Below, in pieces: positions 1-11,100 of a stretch of DNA of 64,000 nt (position 1 is its first letter; every line of letters starts with the position of its first letter). Origin of the DNA: Nemophila menziesii. Lineage: Eukaryota; Streptophyta; Magnoliopsida; Boraginales; Hydrophyllaceae. Both the position numbers and the translations under genes were made by a program. The notes below the pieces were generated by a model. That model did not search any database. It worked only from the letters and a program-made list of their open reading frames with translations, and was not told the DNA's origin. The stretch is taken from the NCBI GenBank assembly GCA_029959085.1, contig JARWIR010000011.1:10293840-10357839 (forward strand), in the 5' to 3' direction.

Positions 1-1
1 A

Positions 2-1555
2 TTTGATAAAGATAAATTATGTGATGCATGTCAACTTGGTAAACAACATCGTTCATCTTTTAAATCCATTAATAAGGTCATCACCGTTAGGCCACTTCAA
101 TTATTGCATATGGACCTTTTTGGTCCCGTTGATGTCACTAGTCTAGGAGGATCTAGATATGTCTTTGTTGTTGTTGATGATTACACTAGATTCACATGGG
201 TGATGTTCCTTGCTTTGAAAAGTGATGCCTTCAATGAATTTGCAAAACTTTGTAGAAAGGTGCAAAATGAGAAAGGTTACTCTATTACTTGCATTCGTAG
301 TGATAATGGTAGTGAATATGTGAATTCTCCTTTTGTGCATTTTTGTGATGAATTTGGGATTGAGCATAATTTTTCGGCCCCTAGAACTCCCCAACAAAAT
401 GGGGTAGTGGAAAGGAAAAACCGAACTCTACAAGAAATGGCTAGAACAATGCTAAAAGAACATAGCTTGCCTACATACTTTTGGGGTGAAGCCGTTCACA
501 CGGCTTGTTATGTGTTAAATAGAGTTCTTATTAGACCCATTATTAAGAAAACCCCTTATGAGCTTTGGAATGGTAGACCACCAACTATTGCTTATTTTCG
601 TGTCTTTGGGTGCAAATGTTTTATCCTAAACACTAGGGACTATTTGGGAAAATTTGATGCTAAATCGGATGAAGGTATTTTTCTTGGTTATTCCACTAAG
701 GGAAAAGCCTATCGCATTTTCAACAAACGTACTCGTACTATTGAGGAGTCTATGCATGTTGACTTTGATGAGACTAATCCTTTCAATATCAAGAAAGTAG
801 TAGATGTTAAATTACATGAAGATGCTCCACAAGATAAATCCTTAGAATCTCCTACTCAAGAAGTAAAGTCTCATGATGAATCTCCTAAGGAAAATGATCA
901 AATACCAAATGAAGCTAGTACGGATTTACCAAAATGTTGGAAACATATCAAAGATCACCCAAGTGAATTAATTCTAGGTGATCCAAAAGAAGGTGTTACC
1001 ACTCGCTCTCGTATTATTGCTCTATGTGCTCATCAAGCGTTCTTATCTCAAATTGAGCCCAAGAATATTAAAGAAGCATTGTTGGATGATCATTGGATTA
1101 ACGCTATGCATGAAGAATTAAATCAATTTGAGCGTAGTAAAGTTTGGACATTAATGGAGAAACCAATTGGCCCTACTATCATTGGCACTAAGTGGATATT
1201 TCGCAACAAGCTAGATGACACCGGTATAATCACTAGAAATAAAGCAAGGTTAGTTGCTCAAGGATACAATCAAGAAGAAGGTATTGATTTCGATGAAACT
1301 TTTGCTCCCGTAGCTAGACTTGAATCTATTCGTATGCTACTTGCTTTTGCTTGTTATATGAATTTTAAACTTTACCAAATGGATGTCAAAAGTGCTTTTT
1401 TAAATGGTTTTATAGACGAGGAAGTTTTTGTTAAACAACCTCCGGGTTTTGAGGATCCAAAATTTCCAAATCATGTTTTTAAACTTTCAAAGGCTTTATA
1501 TGGTTTAAAACAAGCACCTCGTGCTTGGTATGAACGATTAAGCAAATTTAGATGA
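2..1555 (+). pseudogene. Copia-1 pol, integrase plus N-terminal reverse transcriptase
   Basis: The frame is open from base 2 and enters from outside the window. It begins with the end of the integrase HHCC zinc-binding domain (CDACQLGKQH). The integrase core follows, with the catalytic Asp in LHMD near 113, the second Asp in DNGSEYV near 302, and Glu in QNGVVERKNR near 410. The linker is acidic and Lys/Glu-rich. The reverse transcriptase starts near 1060 and carries GTKWIFRNK, LVAQGYNQ, FAPVARLESIR, QMDVKSAFLNG and LYGLKQAPRAWY. Translation stops at 1553-1555 because of a small deletion near 1544-1551: downstream homology continues in another frame from about 1548 (LDDGFKRGKIDS). Pol would normally be one polyprotein with gag and protease upstream. 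Confidence 0.93.
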
Positions 1556-2357
1556 TGGTTTTAAAAGAGGAAAAATTGACTCCACTTTATTTATAAAAAG
1601 GTCTTCAAAAGATATCCTTCTTGTTCAAATTTATGTGGATGATATTATATTTGGTGCTACTAATGAAAATCTTTGTGAGAATTTTTCTAAAAGCATGCAT
1701 AAGGAATTTGAGATGAGCATGATGGGAGAATTAAATTACTTTCTTGGACTTCAAATCAAGCAAATGAAAGATGGTATCTTTGTCAATCAAGCCAAATACA
1801 CAAAAGAATTGATCAAAAAATTTGGACTTGAAGATGCAAAGGAAATTGGAACTCCAATGAGCACATCCACAAAATTAGACAAAGATGGAGATGGTAAGGA
1901 TGTTGATGAGAAACTATATCGAGGTATGATTGGTAGCTTACTTTATTTAACCGCTTCTCGACCCGATATTATGTTCCCCGTGTGTCTTTGTGCTAGATTT
2001 CAATCTTCTCCTAAAGAAACCCATCTTAGTGCCGTTAAGCGTATTTTTAGGTATTTGAAAGGAACCCTTAGTCTAGGACTTTGGTACCCAAGATTTACCT
2101 CTTTTGAGCTAATAGGTTATTCGGATGCCGATTATGCCGGTTGTAGACTTGATAGGAAGAGTACTAGTGGTAGTTGCCAATTCTTAGGTCAATCCCTTGT
2201 TTCATGGTCTAGTAGAAAACAAAATAGTGTTGCTTTATCCACGGCCGAAGCCGAATATGTTGCGGCCGGAAATCAACTAGCCGATATCTTTACTAAACCT
2301 CTACCCCAAGATCTTTTTGAGAAAATTCGTTGTGAGATTGGCATGCAGATTCTCTAA
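1548..2357 (+). pseudogene. Copia-1 pol, C-terminal reverse transcriptase and deleted RNase H
   Basis: This continues pol in a shifted frame. The catalytic YVDDIIFG of reverse transcriptase lies at 1632-1655, followed by ELNYFLGLQI and GSLLYLTASRPDI. RNase H then begins: YLKGTLSLGLWY, GYSDADYAGC with its catalytic Asp, RKSTSGSCQFLG and ALSTAEAEYVAAG. At AEYVAAG (near 2265) the sequence jumps directly to NQLADIFTKPLP. About 70 residues are missing, including the late RNase H block that holds the last catalytic Asp and the His-rich motif. The element therefore cannot encode its own complete RNase H. The reading frame ends normally at 2357. Confidence 0.92.
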
Positions 2358-2714
2358 CCTAAGTATCTTGCCATTGTTGTTTAGTGCTTTTTGTGTATAT
2401 TCTCTTGTTGCTAATATTTTCTTGATTTTATAGGTTCTTTGAAGCTTCTAATTGTTATCCATTTATTCCTTTGGTCCTTGTTTTTTACTCAAAATGTGTT
2501 TTTGACCCCTTAATATTTTCAAAATCGTATCATTTGTTCTTTTTGTTGTTGACAAAGGGGGAGAAATTTTAGTTAAACCTTTTCAAATGCATTTTGTGAG
2601 GGGGAGTTTTTATAAAAACTCTAGTGATTAGGTTGAGGGGGAGTTTTTGATCAAAACTTAATCTTAGGCATCTTCAAAAGTTTATGATTTGTCAAACATC
2701 AAAAAGGGGGAGAT
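2358..2714 (+). other. Copia-1 spacer with repeated polypurine blocks
   Basis: This untranslated spacer contains four purine blocks of the type AGGGGGAG, near 2556, 2599, 2637 and 2703. The last sits directly before the LTR and is the expected plus-strand primer (polypurine tract). Repeated PPT-like blocks upstream of the 3' LTR occur in some copia lineages. No ORF is recognised. Confidence 0.75.
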
Positions 2715-2869
2715 TGTTAGCCTCACCTTGTTTTTATTCCCGTTTTAATATTTGACAAATCAACATTTCAACTAAAATTCATTTTGGTATCACTTAAGAT
2801 GTTTTCCAAAACCCCTCTTTAGATTAGTTGTGTTTACTTCCTTGCATTTAGCTTGTTATTCAAAAGAGC

Positions 2870-3111
2870 AGCTCCGCGGTACACCGGATGAATCACGCGG
2901 TACACCGCAGAGTCACGGACCAGGATTGCGGTACATTGGATAGTCCGACCAGTATGCTCATGAAATGCACGGTACACCGGACCTAGGCGCGGTACACCGG
3001 ACCATGGCACGGACCAGGGTTGCGGTACATTGGATAGTCCGACCAGTAAGCTCAAAGTTAAGTCGAACAGCTCTGCGGTGCACCGGACCATATCTGCGGT
3101 ACACCGCACAA
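2870..3111 (+). repeat. LTR array of GCGGTACACCGG-type motifs
   Basis: A GC-rich island in AT-rich DNA. The motif GCGGTACACCGGA and close variants (GCGGTACATTGGA, GCGGTGCACCGGA, GCGGTACACCGCA) occurs about nine times. A unit of about 50 bp running from ACGGACCAGG through ATAGTCCGACCAGTA is present twice, near 2924 and 3011. It lies 100-350 bp upstream of the TATA box, the usual place for LTR enhancer repeats. Confidence 0.8.
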
Positions 3112-3214
3112 GAGGGTTTTCTGCACTATTACAAGAGGACAAAGCTTATATCCGTTGGAGTTAAAATAGATCCGTTAGAGAAGAGCCTTATGACCGTTGG
3201 ACCACATTTGCAGC

Positions 3215-3222
3215 TATAAAAT
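3215..3222 (+). promoter_or_regulatory. Probable Copia-1 LTR TATA box
   Basis: TATAAAAT lies inside the LTR, followed about 30 bp later by a pyrimidine- and AC-rich stretch typical of plant transcription starts. It would start the U3/R boundary near 3245. Inferred from sequence and position only. Confidence 0.55.
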
Positions 3223-3876
3223 GGAGTTCATTCAAGACACAACTCAAGCCTTCCATCTACCAATCTTAAGAGCAATTAATTCTATCATTCAAGGAGGTTT
3301 CAAAGGAGCATTCAAGTCATATTTATTGTGAAGCTAATTAGTTCTTATCTACTCATTTAGGAGTTTAGTTACAAAGCTTTTATAAGCACCCCTAAACACT
3401 TTTCCCTTTCCTCTTAGTTCTTGTAATAGATTAAGAGAGTAGTGTGAGCATAGGTTTATGCTTGGTTCCTTGTGTTGGTGATAACACAAGTGTATTTCCT
3501 TCAAAGGGTTTTTGAAGTGGTTGTAAGGGTTTGTATCTCACCCGGTTAAGAGTTACGAAGATTAGTTGAGAATCTTGCAAATCCTAAGGAGGCTTCCTTA
3601 GGTAGTGGATGTAGGGAAACCGAACCACTATACATCGTTGTGTATCGTATTCTATCTCTACACTCTTTATATTTCCGCACTCTATATGCTTGATAAAATG
3701 CCTACTTGAATATTTTGATATTATTGTCTATTAGGATTATCTAGTTTTATACTATTTAGTTTGCTAATACAATAGGATTCAAATTAGCTTTTAATTTTAT
3801 TTACTTGAGATAAAATTAGCCGATTAATTTCTATTGTCCTATTCAACCCCCCTTCTAGGACGCATATAGTATATCA

Positions 3877-3881
3877 GAATG
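3877..3881 (+). other. Copia-1 target-site duplication (right copy), GAATG
   Basis: The five bases after the LTR are GAATG. In block B the continuous sequence at 42159-42163 contains one GAATG followed by the same flank. This fits a 5-bp target duplication made on insertion. The left copy should lie upstream of the window. Confidence 0.7.
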
Positions 3882-4583
3882 AATTTGTATAGTCCTATTT
3901 GTTAAAACAATAAGGATCTATCTAACACACCATGAAAAATGTATAAGACCTAAAGTACACTACACGCTAGGAGTAGCGAGTAGGTATGAAGGTAACCTTG
4001 ATGAGAAATGTTGGAAAGTAGTAAAGACTACCCTTAAGTACTTAAGAAGTATTAAGGACCAATTCCTCATATGTGGAGAATATAAGTTGAAGCTAATTGG
4101 GTATATAGATGCTTGTTTTGCTTCAAACGTGGATGATAGCAAATCAAAATATGGTTGTGTCTATATAGAGGAGAAGTAAATTGGAATAGTTCCAATCAAA
4201 ACACTGTAGCAGATTTCGGTTACTAGAAGTAGAATACATAGCAGCATAAGATGCAACTATGCCAGTGGTTTGGATAAAATAGTTTTTTATATAAACATAG
4301 TGTGGTTTCACAATGTAGATATTGTTTCTTTATACGATGACAATATTTGAGATATTGAATGATTAAAGAAATCTAGAATAAACTATAGATCCAAACAAAT
4401 TCTGCAATAGTACCGCTTGATTCGAGATATAATTGAACATGAAGATGTTCACATTCAATAGGTAGAAGGAAGGAACACGATGTATATCTATTCATCTAAC
4501 TTGTCTATCAGAAGAGTCTGATGAGAACAAACTGTATATGAATTATGGTACTTGAACGATTGTGTCTAGGCCAAGTGGGAGAT
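3877..4583 (+). pseudogene. Copia-2 RNase H remnant (block A)
   Basis: This is the decayed 3' end of an older copia pol. The late reverse transcriptase and RNase H are recognisable through frameshifts and stops: a TTLKYLRSIKDQFLICG segment near 4030-4075, then LKLIGYIDACFASNVDDSKS and YGCVYIEE to about 4175, equivalent to the YLR-TKD, GYTDASF and DDSRSQSG blocks of copia RNase H. It ends with GCCAAGTGGGAGA at 4570-4583, a classic copia polypurine tract just before the LTR. The upstream reverse transcriptase half is cut off here by Copia-1 but is continuous in block B. Confidence 0.85.
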
Positions 4584-6269
4584 TGTTGGAATTATGCCCT
4601 AGCCCTGATCGTCTTGTAATGAATTGAACACAAGTGTTTACTGTACACGATAATAGTTATCCCTACAGTTTTGATTAAAGAAATTGTTTCCTTGAAACTA
4701 TGGCAAGCCTTTATGATTATGGTATTAATCTACATAATATAAAGGCAAATCCTTGATTAAGTTACGAACTAGATATCATAAGGTGTTATGATAATGAGAA
4801 TCTAGCTTAGAGGACTTAATCTAAACTTGTTCTTAATCGTAGGATCATCGAGTTAGGACCTCGATAATCCGGTTAGATTAATATGTAGCTAACAAGTATT
4901 TATTGGATAAATATCGGTAGTTCTCGTTTACCGAGTTAGGTGCATAGATAATGCACATAGAGATGTGATTATCGAACCGGCTAAAATTAGAGATTCCTAA
5001 TGGTTAATTACCTTGAACTGTCAAGTAGGTTAATCTCTATAAGGATTTATATACTTATAATCCTTTGACCTGAGATCATCACTAGTTGTGTATGTGCTTG
5101 TTATGTTTTGATACTGGACTACTAGTGTGTCATAATACTAGTCGAAAGGATATTGGACGTAGCTAAGTATATATGCTCCTAGGGATGAGTCAAGATGGAA
5201 TCTATCAACTCTAGGTAAAGAGTTTGAGCTCTACGATGTCATAAGATTATAACGATTGTATCGAATCCTTGGCCAAGGTGATAGAATGAATGAAGAAATG
5301 AGTTTCTTAGGTCATTCGTCAATCGTTGATAATCGACGTGTAACGTAGTTGATTTTCTAATGGGATTTGACAGTTGTACCATATCCCAGGATGATCCGGA
5401 GCTGTAAAGATAGAGGGAATACATGTATGATTCTTCACTGGGTTCTTTGTACAGAGTTACTTCACGTTATCCGGTCGTTGGGGAGTGTTGTTAGACGCCA
5501 ACCTTGATTAGTGGTTAATTTAATTAACTACTACCAGTTTAACGATGAAACCACGTAGTCGCACACTAACGAGTGTATTGATCTTGCTTCATGTCGTTAA
5601 TTAATTTTATTATTAGATAATAATATTAATTAAATATATACTTGGAATATTGGTATATTAATTTGCTAGCACAATTTAATATTCTAATATAAGACCGAAT
5701 TAAGACAAAAAGGAAAAGGAAAAAAAATTGATAAGTTTGTGGATCAAACCACGAACCTCTAGTAGTGTGAAATGTGTCACTAACCGCTAGGCTAGTCAAT
5801 TGTTTTTGTATAATGTAGAAAGTCCAAATCCACTTCACAAGTGGTAATGGACCAGATTATTAAGATAATCAATTTCATTATACGTTCCTGACTTTTCCTA
5901 TTCTCGTCTTTTCATTTTCTTCTGTTGGGGTTTTATAAATATAATGATAGTCATTATACAGAACTTAACTTTTCATCAGTTTTTCTTCCAAGAAAAAAAC
6001 CAACAAGAAATAAAAGGTCTTTTGTCTAGAATTGAGGTTCTGGAAGTAAGGCTCAAGCTCGGTGTGCAAAGCGTGGAGGCTTCAAGCTTTTGAAGCTACG
6101 ATCAGGCAATTCGATTTTCATACAACGGATTAAGGTATGTAATCGAAACTTTGTTTCTGTTTAAATTCTTAAATTGCAACTAGATTGGCTTAGGATTGCA
6201 ATATATTTTCCGCTGCTTATATATTTGATATAACCATGATTGCGATTCCTTCATAATTGTCGTCCAACA
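4584..6269 (+). repeat. Copia-2 3' LTR (block A), about 1.69 kb
   Basis: Starts TGTTGGA directly after a polypurine tract and ends TCCAACA, a perfect 7-bp terminal inverted repeat. The start of the form TGTTGGAATTATG is typical of copia LTRs. It carries a tRNA-like minus-strand segment at 5724-5802. No partner 5' LTR is in the window. Confidence 0.88.
5724..5802 (-). other. tRNA-like segment with Pol III A and B boxes inside Copia-2 LTR (block A)
   Basis: On the minus strand TAGCCTAGCGG (5784-5794) matches the A-box consensus TRGCNNAGYGG. The B box reads GGTTTGATCC (5741-5750), one substitution from GGTTCGATCC, which block B retains. Ends AATTGA and TCAATT could pair as an acceptor-like stem, GTGG/CCAC flank the T-loop-like part, and eight T residues follow as a Pol III terminator. 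The T loop is one base short and the anticodon arm is not clear. This is a tRNA relic or SINE head rather than a working tRNA. Confidence 0.45.
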
Positions 6270-6390
6270 TTGTCGAGCAAACTGTAAATTAGACATGAGA
6301 TTTCATAAAATCTTAACCAGCAAGTTGAAACCATTGTACAAAATATAATTCTTAGCGGGATGAAATAAAAAACTGAATTGTTGTCATCCC
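6270..6390 (-). pseudogene. Possible 3' remnant of the AGO4-like gene (block A)
   Basis: Between the Copia-2 LTR and element E. On the minus strand one frame reads DIIISIRDDNNS and a neighbouring frame reads QFSFLF, which resembles the PIWI segment IIIFRDGVSESQFNQV of AGO proteins with one frameshift. If real, the AGO gene at 22.0-25.0 kb was split by E and its next exon lies here, cut off by the LTR. The similarity is weak and overlaps the uncertain end of E. Confidence 0.25.
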
Positions 6391-6644
6391 TAATTGAAAT
6401 TATTATATCCGTAAAATTTGAAATGTTATGGACATAGATCATATTTTTTTAGTAAACATAAACTTCACGGCTCATAATTAGCTTATCTATAAAAAAAATC
6501 TGAAGGAAGATAAAATAGTATTAAGATTAATAAATATATACATTAATGTATAGTGAAAACGATTCATAAAAAGATATTATATTTGAAAATAATAGCGATC
6601 TTTAAACTAAAAATCAAATTACATCATGAGTAACAAAAAATACT
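6391..6644 (+). repeat. Element E left arm, outer part (block A)
   Basis: Matches the reverse complement of about 21750-21985, sharing TTTGAAATGTTATG, GATCATATTT, AGTAAACAT, TAATTAG and AAAAGATATTATATTTG in the same order. The arm is interrupted at 6645 by the MITE-like insert and resumes at 16760. Confidence 0.75.
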
Positions 6645-7114
6645 GAAGTTAAGTCCAACAACTCATTACATTTTTACCAGAATTTGGGGCCAAATACCTT
6701 ATATCTATCAAATAACAGTTCTTTATATTATGGTTGCTCCAACAACTTCCTAATTCTGTCAATCTAATTTTAAATATTCTATTATATATTTATTTCAAAA
6801 AGAATTTGTAATTTATTTATTAAATTGTTATTGAGTTTTTTAATTCATATTTTTATTTCATAACTTGTAATAAAATATTTAAAAAAGTATTTTAAGTATT
6901 AATACACAAATTACTATATATGATTATTTTTTAAAAATATAAAACATGAATGATGTTATTTCCTAAAGCATGTATTTGTGTTTTATTTTGTTCAATGATT
7001 CATCAGTTGTAAAAAATTTAATGCAAAATCTGAGATTGAGCAATTAAAAAATTGTGAGAGATGTTAAAAAAGAAACAAAAAAGAAGGATATCAAGGTTTC
7101 AAAGTTGCTAGATG

Positions 7115-7440
7115 CACTACTGGAAATGCGGTGTTTACCCACGACAAATTAGCGACGACCCGTAATTCGTCGTTATGTGGCTCAAATTAGCGACGACAAT
7201 AAATTAGCGGCGCGAAGTAAAGCGTCGTTAATTCGCGACAACAGAATTCGACGCTATTCCTTGGATTTTCGTCGCTGAATTTATTTTATTACTTTTTGAA
7301 TTTATTTTATTAGCCGAAAAGCCGTCGCGATCTTAGCGACACTGAATTTCGTCGCTATTTTGAAGATTAGCGACAACCTTGTGTGTTTAACCATGACCCG
7401 TAATTCGTCGCTAATCGTGGATACTATTTTATTGATACAG
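7115..7440 (+). repeat. CACTA 5' subterminal repeats (block A)
   Basis: Many copies of GCGACGA, TTAGCGAC and their reverse complements within the first 320 bp, mixed with TTCGTCGCT variants. In En/Spm elements such arrays are the binding sites of the TnpA protein. Here the motif is read from the sequence; binding is inferred. Confidence 0.85.
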
Positions 7441-8182
7441 CAGGTTTTTTAACCCACATAACACACAAAACACCCAAAAAAATCCTCCGATTTTCTCCCA
7501 AAAACTCAACTAAATTCCATTTTTTTTTTTGGTAATTGCTTCTCCACTTCATCTTGCATCATTCTTGGTTCAATAATCAAAGTGGGGCTCCATTAATATC
7601 ATCTTTCATCACACAATTGTAGGTAATAATTGCATGAAATTCACCTTTTAATTTTTTTTTTGAATGCTAATTGTGTTTTATTCTTTCTATATGGTTTGAT
7701 TAGGTGAATTAATACAACTTTCTTGGTGGGGAATTAACACCACTCTTCAATTTATCCATCCAATTCAAGGTATTTCCATTAAATTTCATGCTTTTTAAAT
7801 TTTGTATTTATTTGATTATATTAGCAAGTTGATATACCATATGATTAGGTTAATGAATTAATTATTTGTTGGTTGATTATGCATGTGTTGTGTGAATTTA
7901 TATTTTGTGCTCATATATTTTTACTTGTTTATTTAATTCTTTGTTCTTTTTTTTATATATTCATTCATTTAATGCTATGTATTATTTATTCATTTAATGG
8001 TTTGTAATATTTATTCATTCAATGGTTTGTAATATTTATTCATTCAATGAGTTTGTAAGTTTTTTTATTTCGGTTATTGTGTTGTAATTTTTATTTATTT
8101 TATTCATTGGGTTGTAATAATTATGTATTTTATTTTATTTTACTCATGTAGTCGCATAGTTTACTCAACTTGTTGTTAAGAG
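7441..8182 (+). promoter_or_regulatory. Leader of the TNP2-like gene with two probable 5' UTR introns (block A)
   Basis: A CA-rich segment (7450-7510) looks like a transcript leader. Two GT-AG introns are suggested: one from GGTAATAATT near 7621 to GATTAG near 7704, and one from AAGGTATTTCC near 7770 to CATGTAG near 8151, before the ATG at 8183. No convincing TATA box was fixed. The T-rich stretches 7620-8150 fit plant introns. Confidence 0.45.
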
Positions 8183-11100
8183 ATGGCATCGAGTTCGGAC
8201 ATGAGTATCGATAAGAGTTGGATCGAATTGACGAATGTGTTAGATGGTGAATATATTTTTGGGGTTTATAAATTTATCGATTTTGCTAAGAAAAGTAGAG
8301 GTTATACCGGTTACTTGTCTTGTCCGTGTAAGAAGTGTAATAATTTTTGTCGATTAAAAACCGAAGCTGTTATGGCCCACCTTCTAAGAGAGGGATTTAA
8401 CCATGATTATAAGGTTTGGACAAAACACGGTGAGAAAGAGATACAAACAAATACACCCCCTGCAAGTAAAGATCCAATTATAGTAAATGAAATCCAGCAT
8501 GTTTATGACGATGTGAGACGGAGTTACGATGTTGGTGGTCATCCGGGAGACACCGAGATGAGAGATGCACATATTCCAAGTCGAAGCAGTTTTGACACAT
8601 TGTTCGAAGAATTGGAGACAGAATTATTTCCTGGTTGTGAATCGATGAGTTCGTTGAATTTCATCGCCAAGCTAATGCATGTAAAAGTAAAGAACAAATG
8701 GACTAACACCTCATTCACCGAGCTACTGGAGTTGTTGGGTCGTATTTTGCCTAAACCTCACAATTTGCCCGATTCTTATGAAGCATGCAACAAGAAGTTG
8801 AAAAGTTTGGGTATGGGGTATGTTACCATCGACGTTTGTTTGAACGATTGTGTTATTTATTACAAAGAAAACAAAGAACTTGATAAGTGTCCAGTTTGTA
8901 GCGAGTCTAGATGGGACCCAAAGAAGGGTATCAAAGTACCGCATAAGAAGTTTCGATACTTTCCGATTGCTCCTAGATTACAGCGACTATACGCTTCAAA
9001 GCACACCGCTGAAGACATGATTTGGCACCATACCGGTAACAGTGCCGATCCGGATATGTTGCGTCATCCGGTTGATGGTGATAGTTGGAAGAGATTTGTA
9101 ACGCTACACCCTGAGTTTGCTAGTGAACCTCGTAACGTATATCTGGGTCTTGGAATCGATGGGTTTTGTCCTTTCTCTATGCAGAACAACTCGTATAGCA
9201 TGTGGCCAGTCATATTAACCGTATATAACTTGCCCCCGTGGGTATGCATGAAGGAAACCACATTCCAGCTTTGTTTGTTGATTCCAGGACCCCGTTCACC
9301 CGGTAAGGACATGGATGTCTTTCTTCGTCCTGTTATAGATGAGTTGGAAGAGTTGTGGGATAAAGGGATCGTTACGTATGATGCCCACAAGAAAGAAGAG
9401 TTTACGATGAAGGTTTGTTTGTTGTCTACCACTAATGATTTCCCCGCTAGGTCATACACTTCGGGATGGTCGGGTCAAGGTTACAAAGCTTGTCCCGAAT
9501 GCATGGATCATACTCCGTCATTGAGTGTGAACAAAGGGATTGTTTACTTTGACCATAGACGTTGGTTACCTGCCGGACATCCATTTAGAAGCGAACGTGT
9601 TTTGTACAAGGAACCCGATGATAGGCGCCCACCGAAGAAATATAGTCCTGCAAGTATTCAGACACAGTTAGATGGGCTTCCGATTGTGTTTCCTGGTAAA
9701 CACAAGGATTTTGGGGGAAAGATCGTGAAGCAAGATGTTAACCGGCGATTCAATTGGAAGAAAAAGAGTATTTTCTATCGTTTACCTTATTGGTCTGAAA
9801 ACTTGTTGAAACATAACATTGACGTTATGCATTGCGAGAAAAACGTGTGTGATGCTCTGCTCGGTACAGTTATAGGTCTTGATGGGAAAGTTAACAAAGA
9901 CAACGTGAAAGCGAGAATGGATCTTGAGAAATTGAAGATTAGAAAAGAATTGTGGTTGACTGAGAGAAATGGTAAAAAAATATTGAAACGGGGAAAGTAC
10001 ACTCTAACACCGGAAAAGCGGACTATTTTTCTTGACTGGCTGAAGGCACAGAAGTTCCCCGACGGTTTTGCATCTAGTATGAGAAACAATGTTCAAAGTG
10101 ATACGGGTAAGATTATCGGCATGAAATCTCACGACTGTCACGTGATGATGCAATATCTTTTCGTGGCTAGTCTCCCCGGGCTTATTGAAGACAAAGCGAT
10201 TAGTGATGTGTTTATTGGGTTAGCGAACGTGTTTAGAGTCGTTTGCAATAAAAATATAAGCAGGAAACAGTTAGTATCGGGAAAGAAGAAAGTGGTTGAA
10301 CTTATGTGTAGGCTAGAAATGATTTTACCTCCCGCGTTTTTTGATATAATGATCCACTTGGTGATACACTTATACGATGAAGCATTGCTTGGTGGCCCGG
10401 TCCAAATGCGGTGGATGTACCCATTTGAAAGGTATTTGAAAAAGTTGAAAGAGTATATCCGAAATCCGGCTAGACCAGAGGGTTCAATAGCCGAGGGGTA
10501 CATTGCGGAAGAGACGTTGAATTTCATATCAAGATATCTTAGTGAAGAAAAAACAAGGTTCAACGATCCAGGCAGATACAACGAAGCACCGCTGGTCCCA
10601 AAAGAGCTATCCGTTTTCAATTCCCAATGCACTCCAGTTGGCAAGATAGAGTATGTTTCTTTACAGTATAAGGAGAAGGAGCACATAAGTTGGTATATTT
10701 TGCATAACTGCGACGAACTCGAAACATACATGACGTAAGTAAATATTATTATCTTATATAAATATATACTATATATTTATATATATTTATATATTTATAT
10801 ATATTTATATATTTATATATATATATTTATATATTTATATATATTTACATATTATACATTTATATATATTATATATATTTATAATTATTTATTTATATTT
10901 ATATATATATATTTATATATATTTATATATTTATATATATTTATATATATTTATATATTTATACTCATTTACAATTATAGTGAACACAAATCAACACTTA
11001 CGGGAACGAGTGGTGAAATAGATATTACGCATCGTCGAACATTTAAGGAATGGTTTTTGGAAAAGGTATGTAATTTTAGGCATTGGTTTATAACTTATAT

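Larger units (their letters stand above)
1..3876 (+). mobile_element. Copia-1: truncated Ty1/copia retrotransposon, 3' half
   Basis: The domain order integrase, reverse transcriptase, RNase H, then LTR identifies Ty1/copia. The 5' LTR, gag and protease lie outside the window. After pol there is a spacer with four GGGGGAG-type purine blocks and a 1.16 kb LTR beginning TGTTAG and ending TATATCA. Purine-block-rich spacers and LTRs over 1 kb are common in SIRE/Maximus-type copia elements, so that lineage is my inference. The element is defective: pol carries a frameshift and an internal deletion. It is inserted in the reverse transcriptase remnant of an older copia (Copia-2), and the uninterrupted site is visible at 42159. 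Confidence 0.93.
2715..3876 (+). repeat. Copia-1 3' LTR
   Basis: The LTR begins TGTTAG directly after the polypurine tract and ends TATATCA. The right boundary is fixed by comparison with block B, where the flanking sequence is uninterrupted. Length is 1162 bp. It holds a GC-rich repeat cluster (2870-3111), a TATA box (3215) and a long leader. Its partner LTR is outside the window. Confidence 0.88.

Noticed and set aside
2834..3219. Short proteins in the GC-rich LTR repeats (84 and 102 codons)
   Set aside because: The frames arise from tandem GGTACACCGG repeats on both strands. There is no start context, domain or independent support.
5724..5802. A working tRNA gene
   Set aside because: The A and B boxes fit, but the T loop is one base short and no credible anticodon arm can be drawn.
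8384..10731. Open frames of 62-197 codons on the minus strand inside the transposase gene
   Set aside because: They overlap conserved transposase exons, change with them between blocks, and show no domain. They are shadows of the coding strand.
10741..10975. The TAA at 10736-10738 as the true end of the transposase
   Set aside because: It lies within a GTAAGT donor. Splicing to 10981 keeps the frame and adds the expected DUF4216-like exons.
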